Under the pieces are notes generated by a model, which saw only the letters and a list, made by a program, of their open reading frames with translations, made no database searches and was not told the origin of the DNA. Source: Rubrivivax sp. (GTDB lineage: Bacteria > Pseudomonadota > Gammaproteobacteria > Burkholderiales > Burkholderiaceae). From it: DNA of 25,690 nucleotides. The position numbers were made by a program, and so were the translations under genes. Below, piece by piece: positions 1 to 6,880 of this stretch. How positions within the stretch are numbered: position 1 is the first letter of the stretch; each line of letters starts with the position of its first letter. Location: the NCBI GenBank assembly GCA_016790225.1, contig JAEUOZ010000062.1, forward strand, positions 1-25,690. The letters run 5' to 3'.

Positions 1-295
1 CGACGGCGCGCATGCGCATCACCTGGTTTGCGTCGACGACGCTGCGGTGGATCTCCACCGAGCCCGCCGCAGGCGTGTGCGCACCGATCAGGCGGTCCGG
101 CGTGTCGCCGGTGTTGCGCAAGGTGCGGAGGTAGGCCGCGCCGCTGCGGGCTCCGGCCGGTGTGGGCGTGGCGTAGGGATGGTCGATGCGCAGCGCGCCG
201 AGCTTGAAATCGTGCGCCAGGGCGGGCGCACACCAGCCCACCACGATGCCCAAGGCACACTGGAGCGCGCGGCGACGCGTATGGGCCGGGCTCAC
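1..295 (-). CDS. Periplasmic copper chaperone PCu(A)C, partial (C-terminus outside the window)
   Basis: Translating the minus strand from a GTG at 293-295 gives a signal-peptide-like start (Arg-rich, then a hydrophobic run ending ALA) followed by a PCu(A)C domain (PF04314). Recognisable family elements are the HPYATPTPAGARSGAAY segment, the RNTGDTPDRLIGA segment and VEIH followed by MRMR. The His of VEIH is the first copper ligand of the family; the HxM pair lies beyond the window edge. PCu(A)C proteins carry Cu(I) in the periplasm and deliver it to cytochrome oxidase CuA sites, often together with SCO proteins. The GTG start overlaps the TGA stop of the SCO gene, so the two are translationally coupled. 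Family assignment is firm; the end of the gene cannot be seen. Confidence 0.85.
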   Translation of the reverse strand, partial: MSPAHTRRRALQCALGIVVGWCAPALAHDFKLGALRIDHPYATPTPAGARSGAAYLRTLRNTGDTPDRLIGAHTPAAGSVEIHRSVVDANQVMRMRAV

Positions 296-897
296 GAGCG
301 CGGCTCCTTCAGCAGCTGGCCGATGTCGGCGGCCAGCGACGCGGCCGGCTGCTCGTGCTTGACGGCCAGCCGCAGCCGACCCTGCGGATCGAACACGTAG
401 CTGATGGCGGAGTGGTCCATGGTGTAGCTGCTGCCCGTGGGTACCTTGCGGTAGAAGACCTTGAACTGCGCCGCAGTGGCGGCGGTGGTGGCTTCGTCGC
501 CGTGCAGGCCGACGAAGCTGGGATGGAAGGCGCGCGTGTACTCGCGCAGCAGCGCGGGCGTGTCGCGCTCGGGGTCGATGGTCACGAAGATCACCTGCAG
601 CCGCGCGGCCTCGGGCCCCAGGTGCTGCATCACTTCGGCCGCCCGCGACAGTGCGGTCGGGCAGATGTCGGGGCATTGGGTGAAACCGAAGAACACGAGC
701 ACGGCCTTGCCGCGGTAATCGGCCAGCGTGCGCGGGTGTCCTTCGGACTCGCGCAGCGCGAAGTCGCGGCCCCAGTCGGCGCCCGAGATGTCCAGGGCCT
801 CGAAGGCCACGGGCTGCTCGCGCGGCGAGCAGGCCGTGCCCAGCGCTGCGGCAAGCAGAACGGCCAGGACCGAGCGGCGGTGGGGCCGGAGCTTCAT
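292..897 (-). CDS. SCO1/SenC-family copper lipoprotein
   Basis: This 201-residue protein is a thioredoxin-fold copper protein for cytochrome oxidase CuA assembly. A lipoprotein signal with an LGTAC lipobox puts the lipidated Cys at residue 23. The CPDIC motif (C75 and C79) and the distal H162 (in MDHSAISYVFD) are the three copper ligands of SCO proteins, and FGFTQCPDICPT and TIDPERDTP are classic family blocks. I place the start at the ATG at 897, because it begins a compact lipoprotein signal and sits one base after the stop of the upstream small gene; upstream in-frame starts would add a non-hydrophobic extension. It overlaps the PCu(A)C gene by four bases. The pair is the usual SCO/PCu(A)C copper delivery unit. 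Confidence 0.9.
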   Translation of the reverse strand: MKLRPHRRSVLAVLLAAALGTACSPREQPVAFEALDISGADWGRDFALRESEGHPRTLADYRGKAVLVFFGFTQCPDICPTALSRAAEVMQHLGPEAARLQVIFVTIDPERDTPALLREYTRAFHPSFVGLHGDEATTAATAAQFKVFYRKVPTGSSYTMDHSAISYVFDPQGRLRLAVKHEQPAASLAADIGQLLKEPRS

Positions 898-898
898 C

Positions 899-1147
899 TC
901 AGTGGCCTTCCCAGGGCACGGACAACTCCGCGCGAGTTGCCCATGCCGGCAACTCGGTAGTGCTCGGCGGGACCGCGGCCGTCGATGCCCCGCGTGCCGG
1001 CATGGCGCGCGCGGCGGGCACCTGCAAGTCGGGCGGCAGGCCCTGAGCCCAGCCGCCACCGATGGCATGCGCGACGCCATAGAGCGTGGCCACGGCACCC
1101 ACGTGCAGTGCGACGAACCAGCGCAGCCGGCGCCGGGTGGCGTTCAC
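899..1147 (-). CDS. Small single-span membrane protein of unknown function in the copper group
   Basis: The 82-residue protein starts at a GTG at 1147 that overlaps the stop of the upstream small gene (GTGA), and its own stop is one base before the SCO start. It has a basic N-terminus (NATRRRLRW), one hydrophobic helix at about residues 10-30 and a Pro/Ala-rich tail that would face the periplasm. The tight coupling on both sides supports it as real. I do not recognise a named family. By position it probably helps membrane copper handling or oxidase assembly, which is inference only. Confidence 0.6.
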   Translation of the reverse strand: MNATRRRLRWFVALHVGAVATLYGVAHAIGGGWAQGLPPDLQVPAARAMPARGASTAAVPPSTTELPAWATRAELSVPWEGH

Positions 1148-1422
1148 AGGTCGGCTCCCGACAGGGGGCCTGCCTGCGCCTGCCGCGTGGCAGGGGCCGG
1201 CGCCAGGCAATGGCCGGCTGCCCTCGTGGCGCCGCTGACCGGCACCAGACGCATGGGCTCGGCAGCGTTGGCGCTCGGTGGGTCGATGCGCGGGATACGG
1301 ATCTGACCGGTGCTCACCTGCCAACCGGACCAGACCAGCCAGGCGGCCATGCCGAGCATGGCGCCGATGTTCACATGGGTCATGAGCCGCATCAGGCGCA
1401 TGACCGGTGAAGGGGTGGACAT
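1144..1422 (-). CDS. Small single-span membrane protein of unknown function in the copper group
   Basis: This 92-residue protein has one transmembrane helix at about residues 17-36 (VNIGAMLGMAAWLVWSGW), followed by a Pro/Ala-rich periplasmic-type tail. A good Shine-Dalgarno sequence (AGGAG) lies just upstream of the ATG at 1422. Its TGA overlaps the GTG of the next small gene, and the chain of overlaps continues into the SCO and PCu(A)C genes. No family is recognised and there are no cysteines or Met clusters suggesting a copper site. The coding call rests on the SD, the coupling and the clean membrane helix. Confidence 0.62.
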   Translation of the reverse strand: MSTPSPVMRLMRLMTHVNIGAMLGMAAWLVWSGWQVSTGQIRIPRIDPPSANAAEPMRLVPVSGATRAAGHCLAPAPATRQAQAGPLSGADL

Positions 1423-1540
1423 GAAGAATCTCCTGGTGGCGCGCCGCGCCCGGGCGGGGCCGGGGCGGGCGTCGACAACGTGCCCGGGCGAACCCGGCGC
1501 CAGGGGCGCCTAGGCCATGCCGCGGGGGCTGCTCAGAACC

Positions 1541-1927
1541 TCAGGAGAAAACAGGCGGCGCGCGCGGCCGCGCGCTGCACCAGGCTTGCGGGGTGCGCGC
1601 GGCGCTATAGAAGCGCTCGGGGTAGGTCTGCAAGGGGCCGGGCGGTGGCGCCCAGGCGGCAGCCGTGGCCGGCAGCGCCGGCAGCTGCGAAGCGAGGCTG
1701 CAGTAGGGGCAGTGGTCGAGCGGCCCGGTGTGCGTGGCGGGCTGGGAGCTTTCGCCCGGCGCATCGGGCTGGACCCAGGCCATGCCCTGCGAGGTGCAGA
1801 CCTCGATGGCACCGACACCGGCCGCGCCGACCAGCGCATGCGCCAGCGTGGGCATCAGCGTCGCGCATAACAGCGCCACCAGGGCCAGCCAGGTGATGCG
1901 GCGACGAAGCCTGCGGAAGTACTGCAC
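1541..1927 (-). CDS. DUF2946 family protein
   Basis: A 128-residue exported or membrane-anchored protein. It has an N-terminal hydrophobic segment after RRLRRR (about residues 11-32, ending AHA), then a Cys in IEVCTSQG and a DHCPYC motif, and a Pro/Arg-rich end. That arrangement is typical of DUF2946 proteins, which in Burkholderiales usually sit beside copper genes such as SCO, PCu(A)C and TonB receptors. The start is a GTG at 1927 with a weak GAGG upstream. It is the first gene of the copper group, about 118 bp ahead of the next. The His/Cys residues could bind metal, but that is not shown by sequence alone. Confidence 0.75.
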   Translation of the reverse strand: MQYFRRLRRRITWLALVALLCATLMPTLAHALVGAAGVGAIEVCTSQGMAWVQPDAPGESSQPATHTGPLDHCPYCSLASQLPALPATAAAWAPPPGPLQTYPERFYSAARTPQAWCSARPRAPPVFS

Positions 1928-1961
1928 CCTCGGAGTCTAAGCGCAGCGGCTGACCCGGAAC

Positions 1962-2573
1962 CTACGCCTTCAGGCGCAGGATCTCTTCCTCGACCTCCCG
2001 CAGCCGGTCCTTGCCGAAGTAGATCTCGCCGTTGACGAAGAAGGTGGGCGAACCGAAGGCGCCACGCTCGTGCGCCGACTGGGTGTTCTGCAGCAGCCGC
2101 TCCTTGACCTCGGGCAGCTGCGAGGTGGCGATCAGCGCCGCCGCGTCCAGCCCGGCGCGCTGCAGCGCCTCGGCGATGACCGCGTCGTCGGCCATGTTCA
2201 GCTGCTGCTCCCACATCGCCGCGTACACCGCGTCCACGTAAGGCGCCAGCACGCCCAGCTGCTGCGCGGCACAGGCGCCGCGCATGATCTTCAGCGTGTT
2301 GACCGGGAAATGCGGATTCATGCGGAAGGCCGTCAAGCCGTGTTTCTTGACGAAGCGCGCAATCTCCAGCCGGTCGTAGGCCATCTTGTGCGGAATGCCG
2401 GCGAAGGCCTCCATCGGCGAGCGGTTGTTGGCCAGCTTGAACAAGCCGCCCAGCAGGATCGGCAAGTACTCGAAGCGCACGCCGGTGCGCGCCTCGATCG
2501 CCGGGATCACCTTGTGGCAGAAATAGGCATTGGGGCTGCCGAAGTCGAACAGGAACTCCACCTTCACGTCCAT
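1962..2573 (-). CDS. 2-hydroxychromene-2-carboxylate isomerase / DsbA-family (GST-kappa-like) protein
   Basis: This 203-residue protein has the DsbA/GST-kappa fold. It opens with a beta strand and FDFGSPNAY, in which S13 takes the place of the first Cys of the DsbA active site, as in HCCA isomerase and GST kappa. A cis-Pro region near the C-terminus reads FGSPTFFVNGEIYFGKDRL. HCCA isomerase interconverts 2-hydroxychromene-2-carboxylate and trans-o-hydroxybenzylidenepyruvate in naphthalene degradation using glutathione, but many homologues act on other substrates. No naphthalene genes are present. The gene follows an SDR and an enoyl-CoA hydratase on the same strand with a 24-bp gap, so an isomerase role in acyl-CoA or aromatic catabolism is likely. 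The exact substrate is unknown. Confidence 0.8.
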   Translation of the reverse strand: MDVKVEFLFDFGSPNAYFCHKVIPAIEARTGVRFEYLPILLGGLFKLANNRSPMEAFAGIPHKMAYDRLEIARFVKKHGLTAFRMNPHFPVNTLKIMRGACAAQQLGVLAPYVDAVYAAMWEQQLNMADDAVIAEALQRAGLDAAALIATSQLPEVKERLLQNTQSAHERGAFGSPTFFVNGEIYFGKDRLREVEEEILRLKA

Positions 2574-2597
2574 CGTGTCTCCTAGTCTTGCGCCGGC

Positions 2598-3329
2598 CTA
2601 CCAGGCTTCCATCCAGGGCCGCAGTTCGGTTTCGTGCGTCCAGGCGTCGCGCGGCTGGCAGTGGATCTGCCAGTACAGCTCGGCAATGTGATCCGGGTTC
2701 AGGATACCGCCCTGCGCCTTCAGCGCGTAGCGCTCGGGGAAGTTGCTGCGGATGAACTCGGTGTCGATGGCGCCATCGATCACCGGGTGCGCGACGTGGA
2801 TGCCCTTGGGCCACAGCTCGCGCGCCATGCTCTGCGCCAAAGCACGCAGCGCATGCTTGGCGCCGGCAAAGGCAGCAAAGCCCTCGCGGCCGCGCAGCGA
2901 GGCGGTGGCGCCGGTGAAGAGGATGGTGCCGCGGCCGCGCGGCAGCATGGCCTTGGCGACCTCGCGGCCCATCAGGAAGCCGGCGAAGCAGCCCATCTCC
3001 CAGACCTTGTAGTACACCCTTGCGGTGGTCTCGGTGATCGAGAAGCGCACGTTCGCGCCGATGTTGAACACGGCCACCTCGATCGGCGCGATCTCACGCT
3101 CGATGCGCTCGACCAGCGCCACCATCTCCTCTTCCTTGCGCGCGTCGCTGCCGAAGGCATGGGCCTGGCCGCCTTCGGCCACGATCTGGTCGACCAGCGG
3201 CTGCAGCTTGTCGGCATTGCGCCGCGTCACGCAGGCGATGTAGCCCTCGCGCGCGAAGCGGCGAGCGATGGCGCCGCCGGTGGCGTCACCGGCGCCGATG
3301 ACGAGCACGGCTTTCCTGGCTTCGGACAT
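2598..3329 (-). CDS. SDR-family oxidoreductase with Phe at the catalytic Tyr position
   Basis: A 243-residue short-chain dehydrogenase/reductase-like protein. The nucleotide-binding loop is GAGDATGGA at residues 12-20, a variant of TGxxxGxG. An NxGA-like block reads NIGANVRF at about 89-96. Where SDRs have YxxxK, this protein has F154 followed by K158 (AFAGAKHALRALAQ), so the catalytic Tyr is missing and the Ser position is Ala or Thr. My recollection is that a subgroup of proteobacterial SDRs shares this AFAGAK block, so this is probably a conserved subfamily trait. It lies 13 bp after an enoyl-CoA hydratase and 24 bp before a DsbA-type isomerase, in one probable operon. The activity may be altered or lost; the substrate is unknown. 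Confidence 0.82.
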   Translation of the reverse strand: MSEARKAVLVIGAGDATGGAIARRFAREGYIACVTRRNADKLQPLVDQIVAEGGQAHAFGSDARKEEEMVALVERIEREIAPIEVAVFNIGANVRFSITETTARVYYKVWEMGCFAGFLMGREVAKAMLPRGRGTILFTGATASLRGREGFAAFAGAKHALRALAQSMARELWPKGIHVAHPVIDGAIDTEFIRSNFPERYALKAQGGILNPDHIAELYWQIHCQPRDAWTHETELRPWMEAW

Positions 3330-3342
3330 GGCGCGTGCCTCC

Positions 3343-4131
3343 TCAGCGGCCCTGGAACACCGCGCTGCGGCGTTCGACGAAGGAGCGGATGCCCTCGGCC
3401 GCGTCGGCCGTGTTCAGCACCCGCTGGCGGATGGCCGGCACCGCGGCGATGGCCGCGGCCTCGCCGGCCTCGATGAAGCGGCGCCCGGCCTCCTTGGTGA
3501 CCTGCACGCCCAGCGGCGCGTTGGCGGCGATGACTTGCGCCAGCGCCAGCGCGCGCTCGGTCTGCTGGCCGGCGGGCACCACCTCCTGCACCAGGCCGAT
3601 GCGATGGGCCTCGGCGGCGCCGAACTCTTCGCACAGCATCAGGTGGTACATCGCGTTGCCCCAGCCGGCGCGCTCCAGGTAGCGGAAATGCGCGCCGCCC
3701 AGCGGCGCAATGCCGCGCTTGGCCTCCATCTGGCAGAAGCGGCAGTCGTCGGCCGCCACCACGATGTCGCCGGCCAGCATCATCTCGATGCCGATGGTGT
3801 AGACGATGCCCTGCACCGCCGTGACCACCGGCTTGCGGCAGCGCACGCCCATGCCAAAGGGGTCGACGTTGCCTTCGGGCAGCGGCTTGTTCGTGGCCTT
3901 GGGGCCGAAGAACTGCGGCATGTCCAGCCCGGCGGTGAAGTTCGCGCCCTCGGCGCAGACCACGCCCACCCACAGCGCGTCGTCGCGGTCCAGCTCGGTC
4001 AGCGCATCGGACAGCTGGCGCATCATCGTCGGGCTGAAGGCGTTCTTCTTTTCCGGCCGGTCGATGGTGATCTTCAGCACGCGGCCGATGCGCTCGCTGC
4101 GCACGCGGCCTTCGGGGGTGGGGTCGGACAT
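3343..4131 (-). CDS. Enoyl-CoA hydratase/isomerase (crotonase) family protein
   Basis: This 262-residue crotonase hydrates or isomerises an enoyl-CoA. N-terminal DRPEKKNAFSPTM and ANFTAGLDM (oxyanion-hole region, about 63-71) are typical. Both hydratase glutamates are at the expected places, E116 in TIGIEMMLAGD and E136 in CQMEAKRG. I choose the ATG at 4131 because GGAG lies six bases upstream; a longer in-frame start at 4182 would put the N-terminus inside the inverted repeat of the regulatory region. It is the first gene of a probable three-gene operon with the SDR and the HCCA isomerase-like gene. It diverges from the TetR gene, which probably controls it. The acyl-CoA substrate cannot be read from the sequence. 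Confidence 0.86.
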   Translation of the reverse strand: MSDPTPEGRVRSERIGRVLKITIDRPEKKNAFSPTMMRQLSDALTELDRDDALWVGVVCAEGANFTAGLDMPQFFGPKATNKPLPEGNVDPFGMGVRCRKPVVTAVQGIVYTIGIEMMLAGDIVVAADDCRFCQMEAKRGIAPLGGAHFRYLERAGWGNAMYHLMLCEEFGAAEAHRIGLVQEVVPAGQQTERALALAQVIAANAPLGVQVTKEAGRRFIEAGEAAAIAAVPAIRQRVLNTADAAEGIRSFVERRSAVFQGR

Positions 4132-4164
4132 CGGTGTCTCCTGCGGGAAGGCGTCAGCACGATT

Positions 4165-4186
4165 CTGCATGACGTTTGTCATGCAG
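4165..4186. promoter_or_regulatory. Inverted repeat, probable TetR operator
   Basis: A perfect 9-bp inverted repeat, CTGCATGAC, with a 4-bp spacer (GTTT) lies in the 107-bp divergent region between the enoyl-CoA hydratase and tetR genes. The right arm overlaps the predicted -35 box of the tetR promoter at 4176-4181. Size and position fit a TetR-family operator controlling both directions. A second small palindrome, GCTTG-T-CAAGC (4208-4218), lies around the expected transcription start. Confidence 0.6.
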
Positions 4187-4204
4187 CAGGATGACGAACA
4201 TAAT
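4176..4204 (+). promoter_or_regulatory. Predicted sigma70 promoter of the tetR gene
   Basis: TTGTCA (4176-4181) and CATAAT (4199-4204) are separated by 17 bp, and the start codon follows 35 bp downstream. This is the most AT-rich stretch in the neighbourhood. The -35 box lies inside the inverted repeat 4165-4186, which suggests autorepression. Confidence 0.5.
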
Positions 4205-4238
4205 TCAGCTTGTCAAGCAGCCGAGCGTGGAGAGGGAC

Positions 4239-4850
4239 ATGGGGCATTCCCAGGCCGACAAGGCACGCAACCGCGAACGCATCCTGGCGCAGGCGGCCGA
4301 GCAGGTGCGCGACGCCGGTCTCGAATCGGTGAGCGTGGGCCCGCTGATGCGCAGCGTGGGGCTGACGCACGGCGGCTTCTACGGGCATTTCGAATCGCGC
4401 TCCGAGCTGCTGGCGCAGGCGCTGGCGCGCGCGCTGCAGGACGGCGAGGCCGCGTCGCTGGCCGCCGCCGGCCCGACGGCCGATTTCGCGCGGCGGCTGC
4501 GCAGCTACCTGAGCCGCGCGCACCGCGACATGCGCCGCACCGGCTGCGCCATCGCCGCGCTGGCCGGCGACGTGGCGCGTGCCGACGAGGCCTCGCGCCA
4601 GGTGATGTCCGAAGCCATCGACCGCGTGGCCGCGCGCACCGCGCAGGCCATGGGCACGGACGACGAGGCGCAGGCGCTGTTCGTCGTCAGCGCGATGATC
4701 GGCACGCTGCTGGTGTCGCGCGTGCTGACCGATGCGCAGCGCTCCGACGCGCTGCTGGCCGCGGCGCGCGAGGCGCTGGCCGGCTTCGGCCCGGCCGCGC
4801 CCGCGCCGGCACGCAAGCGCCGCCGCCTGGCGCGCCGCGCGACGCCGTGA
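4239..4850 (+). CDS. TetR/AcrR-family transcriptional regulator
   Basis: A 203-residue regulator. The N-terminal helix-turn-helix spans about residues 10-55, with RERILAQAAEQVRDAGLES and then LTHGGFYGHFESRSELL, a signature of the TetR DNA-binding domain. The C-terminal half is a helical ligand-binding domain rich in Ala and Arg. The ATG at 4239 has GAGAGG upstream and starts directly before the DNA-binding domain. It diverges from the enoyl-CoA hydratase operon and overlaps the next gene by four bases (GTGA), so it probably regulates both. The effector is unknown; an acyl-CoA or aromatic compound is a reasonable guess. Confidence 0.9.
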   Translation: MGHSQADKARNRERILAQAAEQVRDAGLESVSVGPLMRSVGLTHGGFYGHFESRSELLAQALARALQDGEAASLAAAGPTADFARRLRSYLSRAHRDMRRTGCAIAALAGDVARADEASRQVMSEAIDRVAARTAQAMGTDDEAQALFVVSAMIGTLLVSRVLTDAQRSDALLAAAREALAGFGPAAPAPARKRRRLARRATP

Positions 4851-5695
4851 CGCCCGCCGTCGCGGCGCTGGTCCGCGAGCGCCGGCTGGGGGTGGCCGGC
4901 ACCTACGGCCTGACGGTGGCCGAGAACCTGTGCATGCTGGCCTACCCGACGCTGACCGGCCAGGCGGTCGACCAGCTGCTGCAGCGCCGCTACGAAGGCC
5001 TGGCCTGGCTGGTGGGCGTGTGGCTGCTGCACCTGGTGCTGTCCTTCACCCGCCAGCGGGTGGACACCCGCGTGTTCATGGGCCTGTATGCAGCCATCGC
5101 CGCGCAGCTGGTGGGCACGCAGCAGGCCGACGGCCAGGCCCTGAGCAATGTGTCGGCGCGGGTGGAGATGGTGCGCGACGTGGTCGGCTTCTTCGAGAAG
5201 GAAGTGCCGATGGTGCTGCACAACCTGCTGGCGGTGATCGGCTCGCTGACGATGCTGTTCGTCTACGACCGCGAGGCCGGCTTCATCGCCATGGCGGTGC
5301 TGCTGCCGATGGCCTTCGTCAACGCCTGGTACTGGCGGCGCGCGGTGCGGCTGAACCAGGGCATCCACAACCAGATCGAGCGCGAGGTGGCCGACATCGC
5401 CTCGGCCAGCCCGTTCCGCGTGCGCCGGCATTTCCTGCTGCTGCGCCGCTGGCGCATCCGGCTGTCGGATGCCGAGTCGTGGACATGGGCCGTCACCGAG
5501 CTGGCGCTGATGGGCGCGCTGGTGTGGATCCTGGTGGACTTCACGCAGTCACCGGCTTTCACCGCGGGGGCGATCTACGCGGTGCTGGCCTATGTGTACG
5601 ACTACCTGGAAGGGCTGAACCAGGTGCCGACCGTCGTCAACAGCCTGGCGCGGCTGCGCGACGTGCGGCAGCGCCTGGCCGAAGACGAGCTCTAG
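4847..5695 (+). CDS. ABC transporter six-transmembrane domain protein without an ATPase domain
   Basis: The 282-residue protein starts at a GTG that overlaps the tetR stop. It resembles the membrane half of an ABC exporter (PF13748-like). It has helices at about 12-30, 42-62, 122-165 and 222-255, an RVDTRVFMGLYAAIAAQLV segment, and the coupling-type region SNVSARVEMVRDVVGFFEKE. The protein ends at LRDVRQRLAEDEL, where an exporter would continue into its nucleotide-binding domain, yet no Walker A or signature motif follows before the convergent gene. The same reading frame stays open upstream through tetR, but that part is a shadow. It may pair with an ATPase elsewhere or act as a non-transport membrane protein. 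Function unknown. Confidence 0.78.
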   Translation: MTPAVAALVRERRLGVAGTYGLTVAENLCMLAYPTLTGQAVDQLLQRRYEGLAWLVGVWLLHLVLSFTRQRVDTRVFMGLYAAIAAQLVGTQQADGQALSNVSARVEMVRDVVGFFEKEVPMVLHNLLAVIGSLTMLFVYDREAGFIAMAVLLPMAFVNAWYWRRAVRLNQGIHNQIEREVADIASASPFRVRRHFLLLRRWRIRLSDAESWTWAVTELALMGALVWILVDFTQSPAFTAGAIYAVLAYVYDYLEGLNQVPTVVNSLARLRDVRQRLAEDEL

Positions 5696-5697
5696 GC

Positions 5698-6816
5698 TCA
5701 GCCCCAGACCTCGGCCGCCGTCTCCACCACCAGCGCCAGCTTCTTGCGCTGGTCTTCCACCGCGATGTTGTTGCCGTGCACGGTGCTGCTGAAGCCGCAC
5801 TGCGGGCTCAGGCACATCTGCTCCAGCGGGGCGTACTTCGCCGCCTCGTCGATGCGGCGCTTCAGCGCGTCCTTGCTTTCCATCGCGCCGAACTTGGTGG
5901 TCACCAGGCCCAGCACGACGATCTTGTCCTTCGACAGGTAGCGCAGCGGGCGGAAGTCGCCCGAGCGCTCGTCGTCGTACTCTAGGAAGAAGGCGTCCAG
6001 GTTCATCTCCGACAGCAGGGCCTCGGCCACCGGCTCGTAGTTGCCGGCCGCCGCATGCGTGCTCTTGAAGTTGCCGCGGCACAGGTGCATGGCCAGCGTC
6101 ATGCCGGCCGGCTTGCGCGCCACCACCTTGTTGATGAAGGTGGCGTAACGGTGCGGCAGTTCGTTGGGATCGTCGCCGCGCTGGCGCGCGGCCTCGCGCA
6201 TGCGCTCGTCGCAGAGGTAGGCCATGTTGGTGTCGTCCATCTGCACGTAGCGGCAGCCCGCGTCGTGGAGCGACTGCAGCTCCTGCCCGTAGGCATCGGC
6301 CACATCGTCATAGAACATCGGCTCCAGCTCGGGGTAGGCCTCGCGGCTGATGCCGGCGCGCCCGCCGCGGAAGTGCAACATCGTCGGGCTGGGGATGGTC
6401 ACCTTGGGCGTCATGCCCGGCGCCAGCTGGCCCTTCAGGTAGTCGAAGTCCGCGCGCTGGATGTCCTTGGCGTGGCGCACCTTGTCGATGACGCGGATCA
6501 CCGGCGGCGCCAGTTCCTCGGTGCCGTCGGGCTTGCGCACGGTGACCGGGATGTCGGTCTTCACGCCGCCCAGCTGCTCCAGAAAGTCGATGTGGAAGTA
6601 CGTGCGGCGGAACTCGCCATCGGTGATGGACTGCAGGCCCACGTCCTGCTGGAACTTCACGATCTCGGTGATGGCGCGGTCTTCCACCGCGCGCAGCTGC
6701 TCCGCGCTCAGGCTCTTGCGGTTGAAGTACTGGTCTCGCGCCTCCAGCAGGTAGGCCGGGCGCAGGAAGCTGCCGACATGATCGGCACGGAAGGGTGGGG
6801 TCGGGCGAAGGCTCAC
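5698..6816 (-). CDS. Cobalamin-independent methionine synthase (MetE C-domain)-like methyl/alkyl transferase
   Basis: This 372-residue protein matches only the catalytic C-terminal half of MetE, as in the YxjG/YxjH group. Zinc-binding residues are in place: H244 and C246 in HLCRGNF, E279 in FFLEYDDERSGD, and C340 in SPQCGFSST. The N-terminus ADHVGSFLRP and the YVQMDDTNMAYLCD block are also family hallmarks. MetE transfers a methyl group from methyltetrahydrofolate to homocysteine. Short homologues may use other methyl donors, and epoxyalkane:coenzyme M transferases belong to the same superfamily. I choose the GTG at 6816 because AAGGAG sits seven bases upstream; the TTG at 6837 lies before that SD. 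It diverges from a GntR gene, which suggests catabolic rather than housekeeping control. Confidence 0.82.
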   Translation of the reverse strand: MSLRPTPPFRADHVGSFLRPAYLLEARDQYFNRKSLSAEQLRAVEDRAITEIVKFQQDVGLQSITDGEFRRTYFHIDFLEQLGGVKTDIPVTVRKPDGTEELAPPVIRVIDKVRHAKDIQRADFDYLKGQLAPGMTPKVTIPSPTMLHFRGGRAGISREAYPELEPMFYDDVADAYGQELQSLHDAGCRYVQMDDTNMAYLCDERMREAARQRGDDPNELPHRYATFINKVVARKPAGMTLAMHLCRGNFKSTHAAAGNYEPVAEALLSEMNLDAFFLEYDDERSGDFRPLRYLSKDKIVVLGLVTTKFGAMESKDALKRRIDEAAKYAPLEQMCLSPQCGFSSTVHGNNIAVEDQRKKLALVVETAAEVWG

Positions 6817-6823
6817 GGCTTGT

Positions 6824-6829
6824 CTCCTT
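6824..6829 (-). promoter_or_regulatory. Shine-Dalgarno site that fixes the MetE-like start
   Basis: AAGGAG on the minus strand is seven bases before the GTG at 6816. It overlaps the end of the TTGGATCCAA palindrome at 6828-6837, so a regulator bound there would lie against the start of the message. Confidence 0.6.
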
Positions 6830-6837
6830 GGATCCAA
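6828..6837. promoter_or_regulatory. GntR operator candidate, copy 1
   Basis: TTGGATCCAA is a perfect 10-bp palindrome directly before the MetE-like gene. An identical palindrome is centred 53 bp away at 6881-6890. The pair flanks the divergent intergenic region and resembles the short TGG/CCA palindromes bound by FadR-subfamily GntR proteins. Confidence 0.6.
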
Positions 6838-6874
6838 TTTGTCGGCATTCTGGCGCAGAATCGGCCTTCCTGCC

Positions 6875-6880
6875 TATCTA
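6875..6880 (+). promoter_or_regulatory. Possible -10 box of the gntR gene
   Basis: TATCTA lies 9 bp before the gntR ATG. No convincing -35 box stands 17 bp upstream and no Shine-Dalgarno sequence lies between it and the ATG. If this is the -10 element, transcription would begin at or within a few bases of the start codon. Confidence 0.3.

Noticed and set aside
1496..1510. Inverted repeat GGCGCC-AGG-GGCGCC after the DUF2946 gene as a terminator
   Set aside because: No T-run follows on either strand and GGCGCC is itself palindromic, so chance is likely in DNA of this composition.
3806..4846. Upstream in-frame extension of the six-TM ABC-type protein through tetR
   Set aside because: The extension is in another frame across conserved enoyl-CoA hydratase and tetR genes; the GTG at 4847 overlapping the tetR stop explains the start.
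6847..6861. ATTCTG-GCG-CAGAAT inverted repeat between the two GntR palindromes
   Set aside because: It is short, does not share the TTGGATCCAA core, and could be chance; I could not tie it to a promoter box in either direction.
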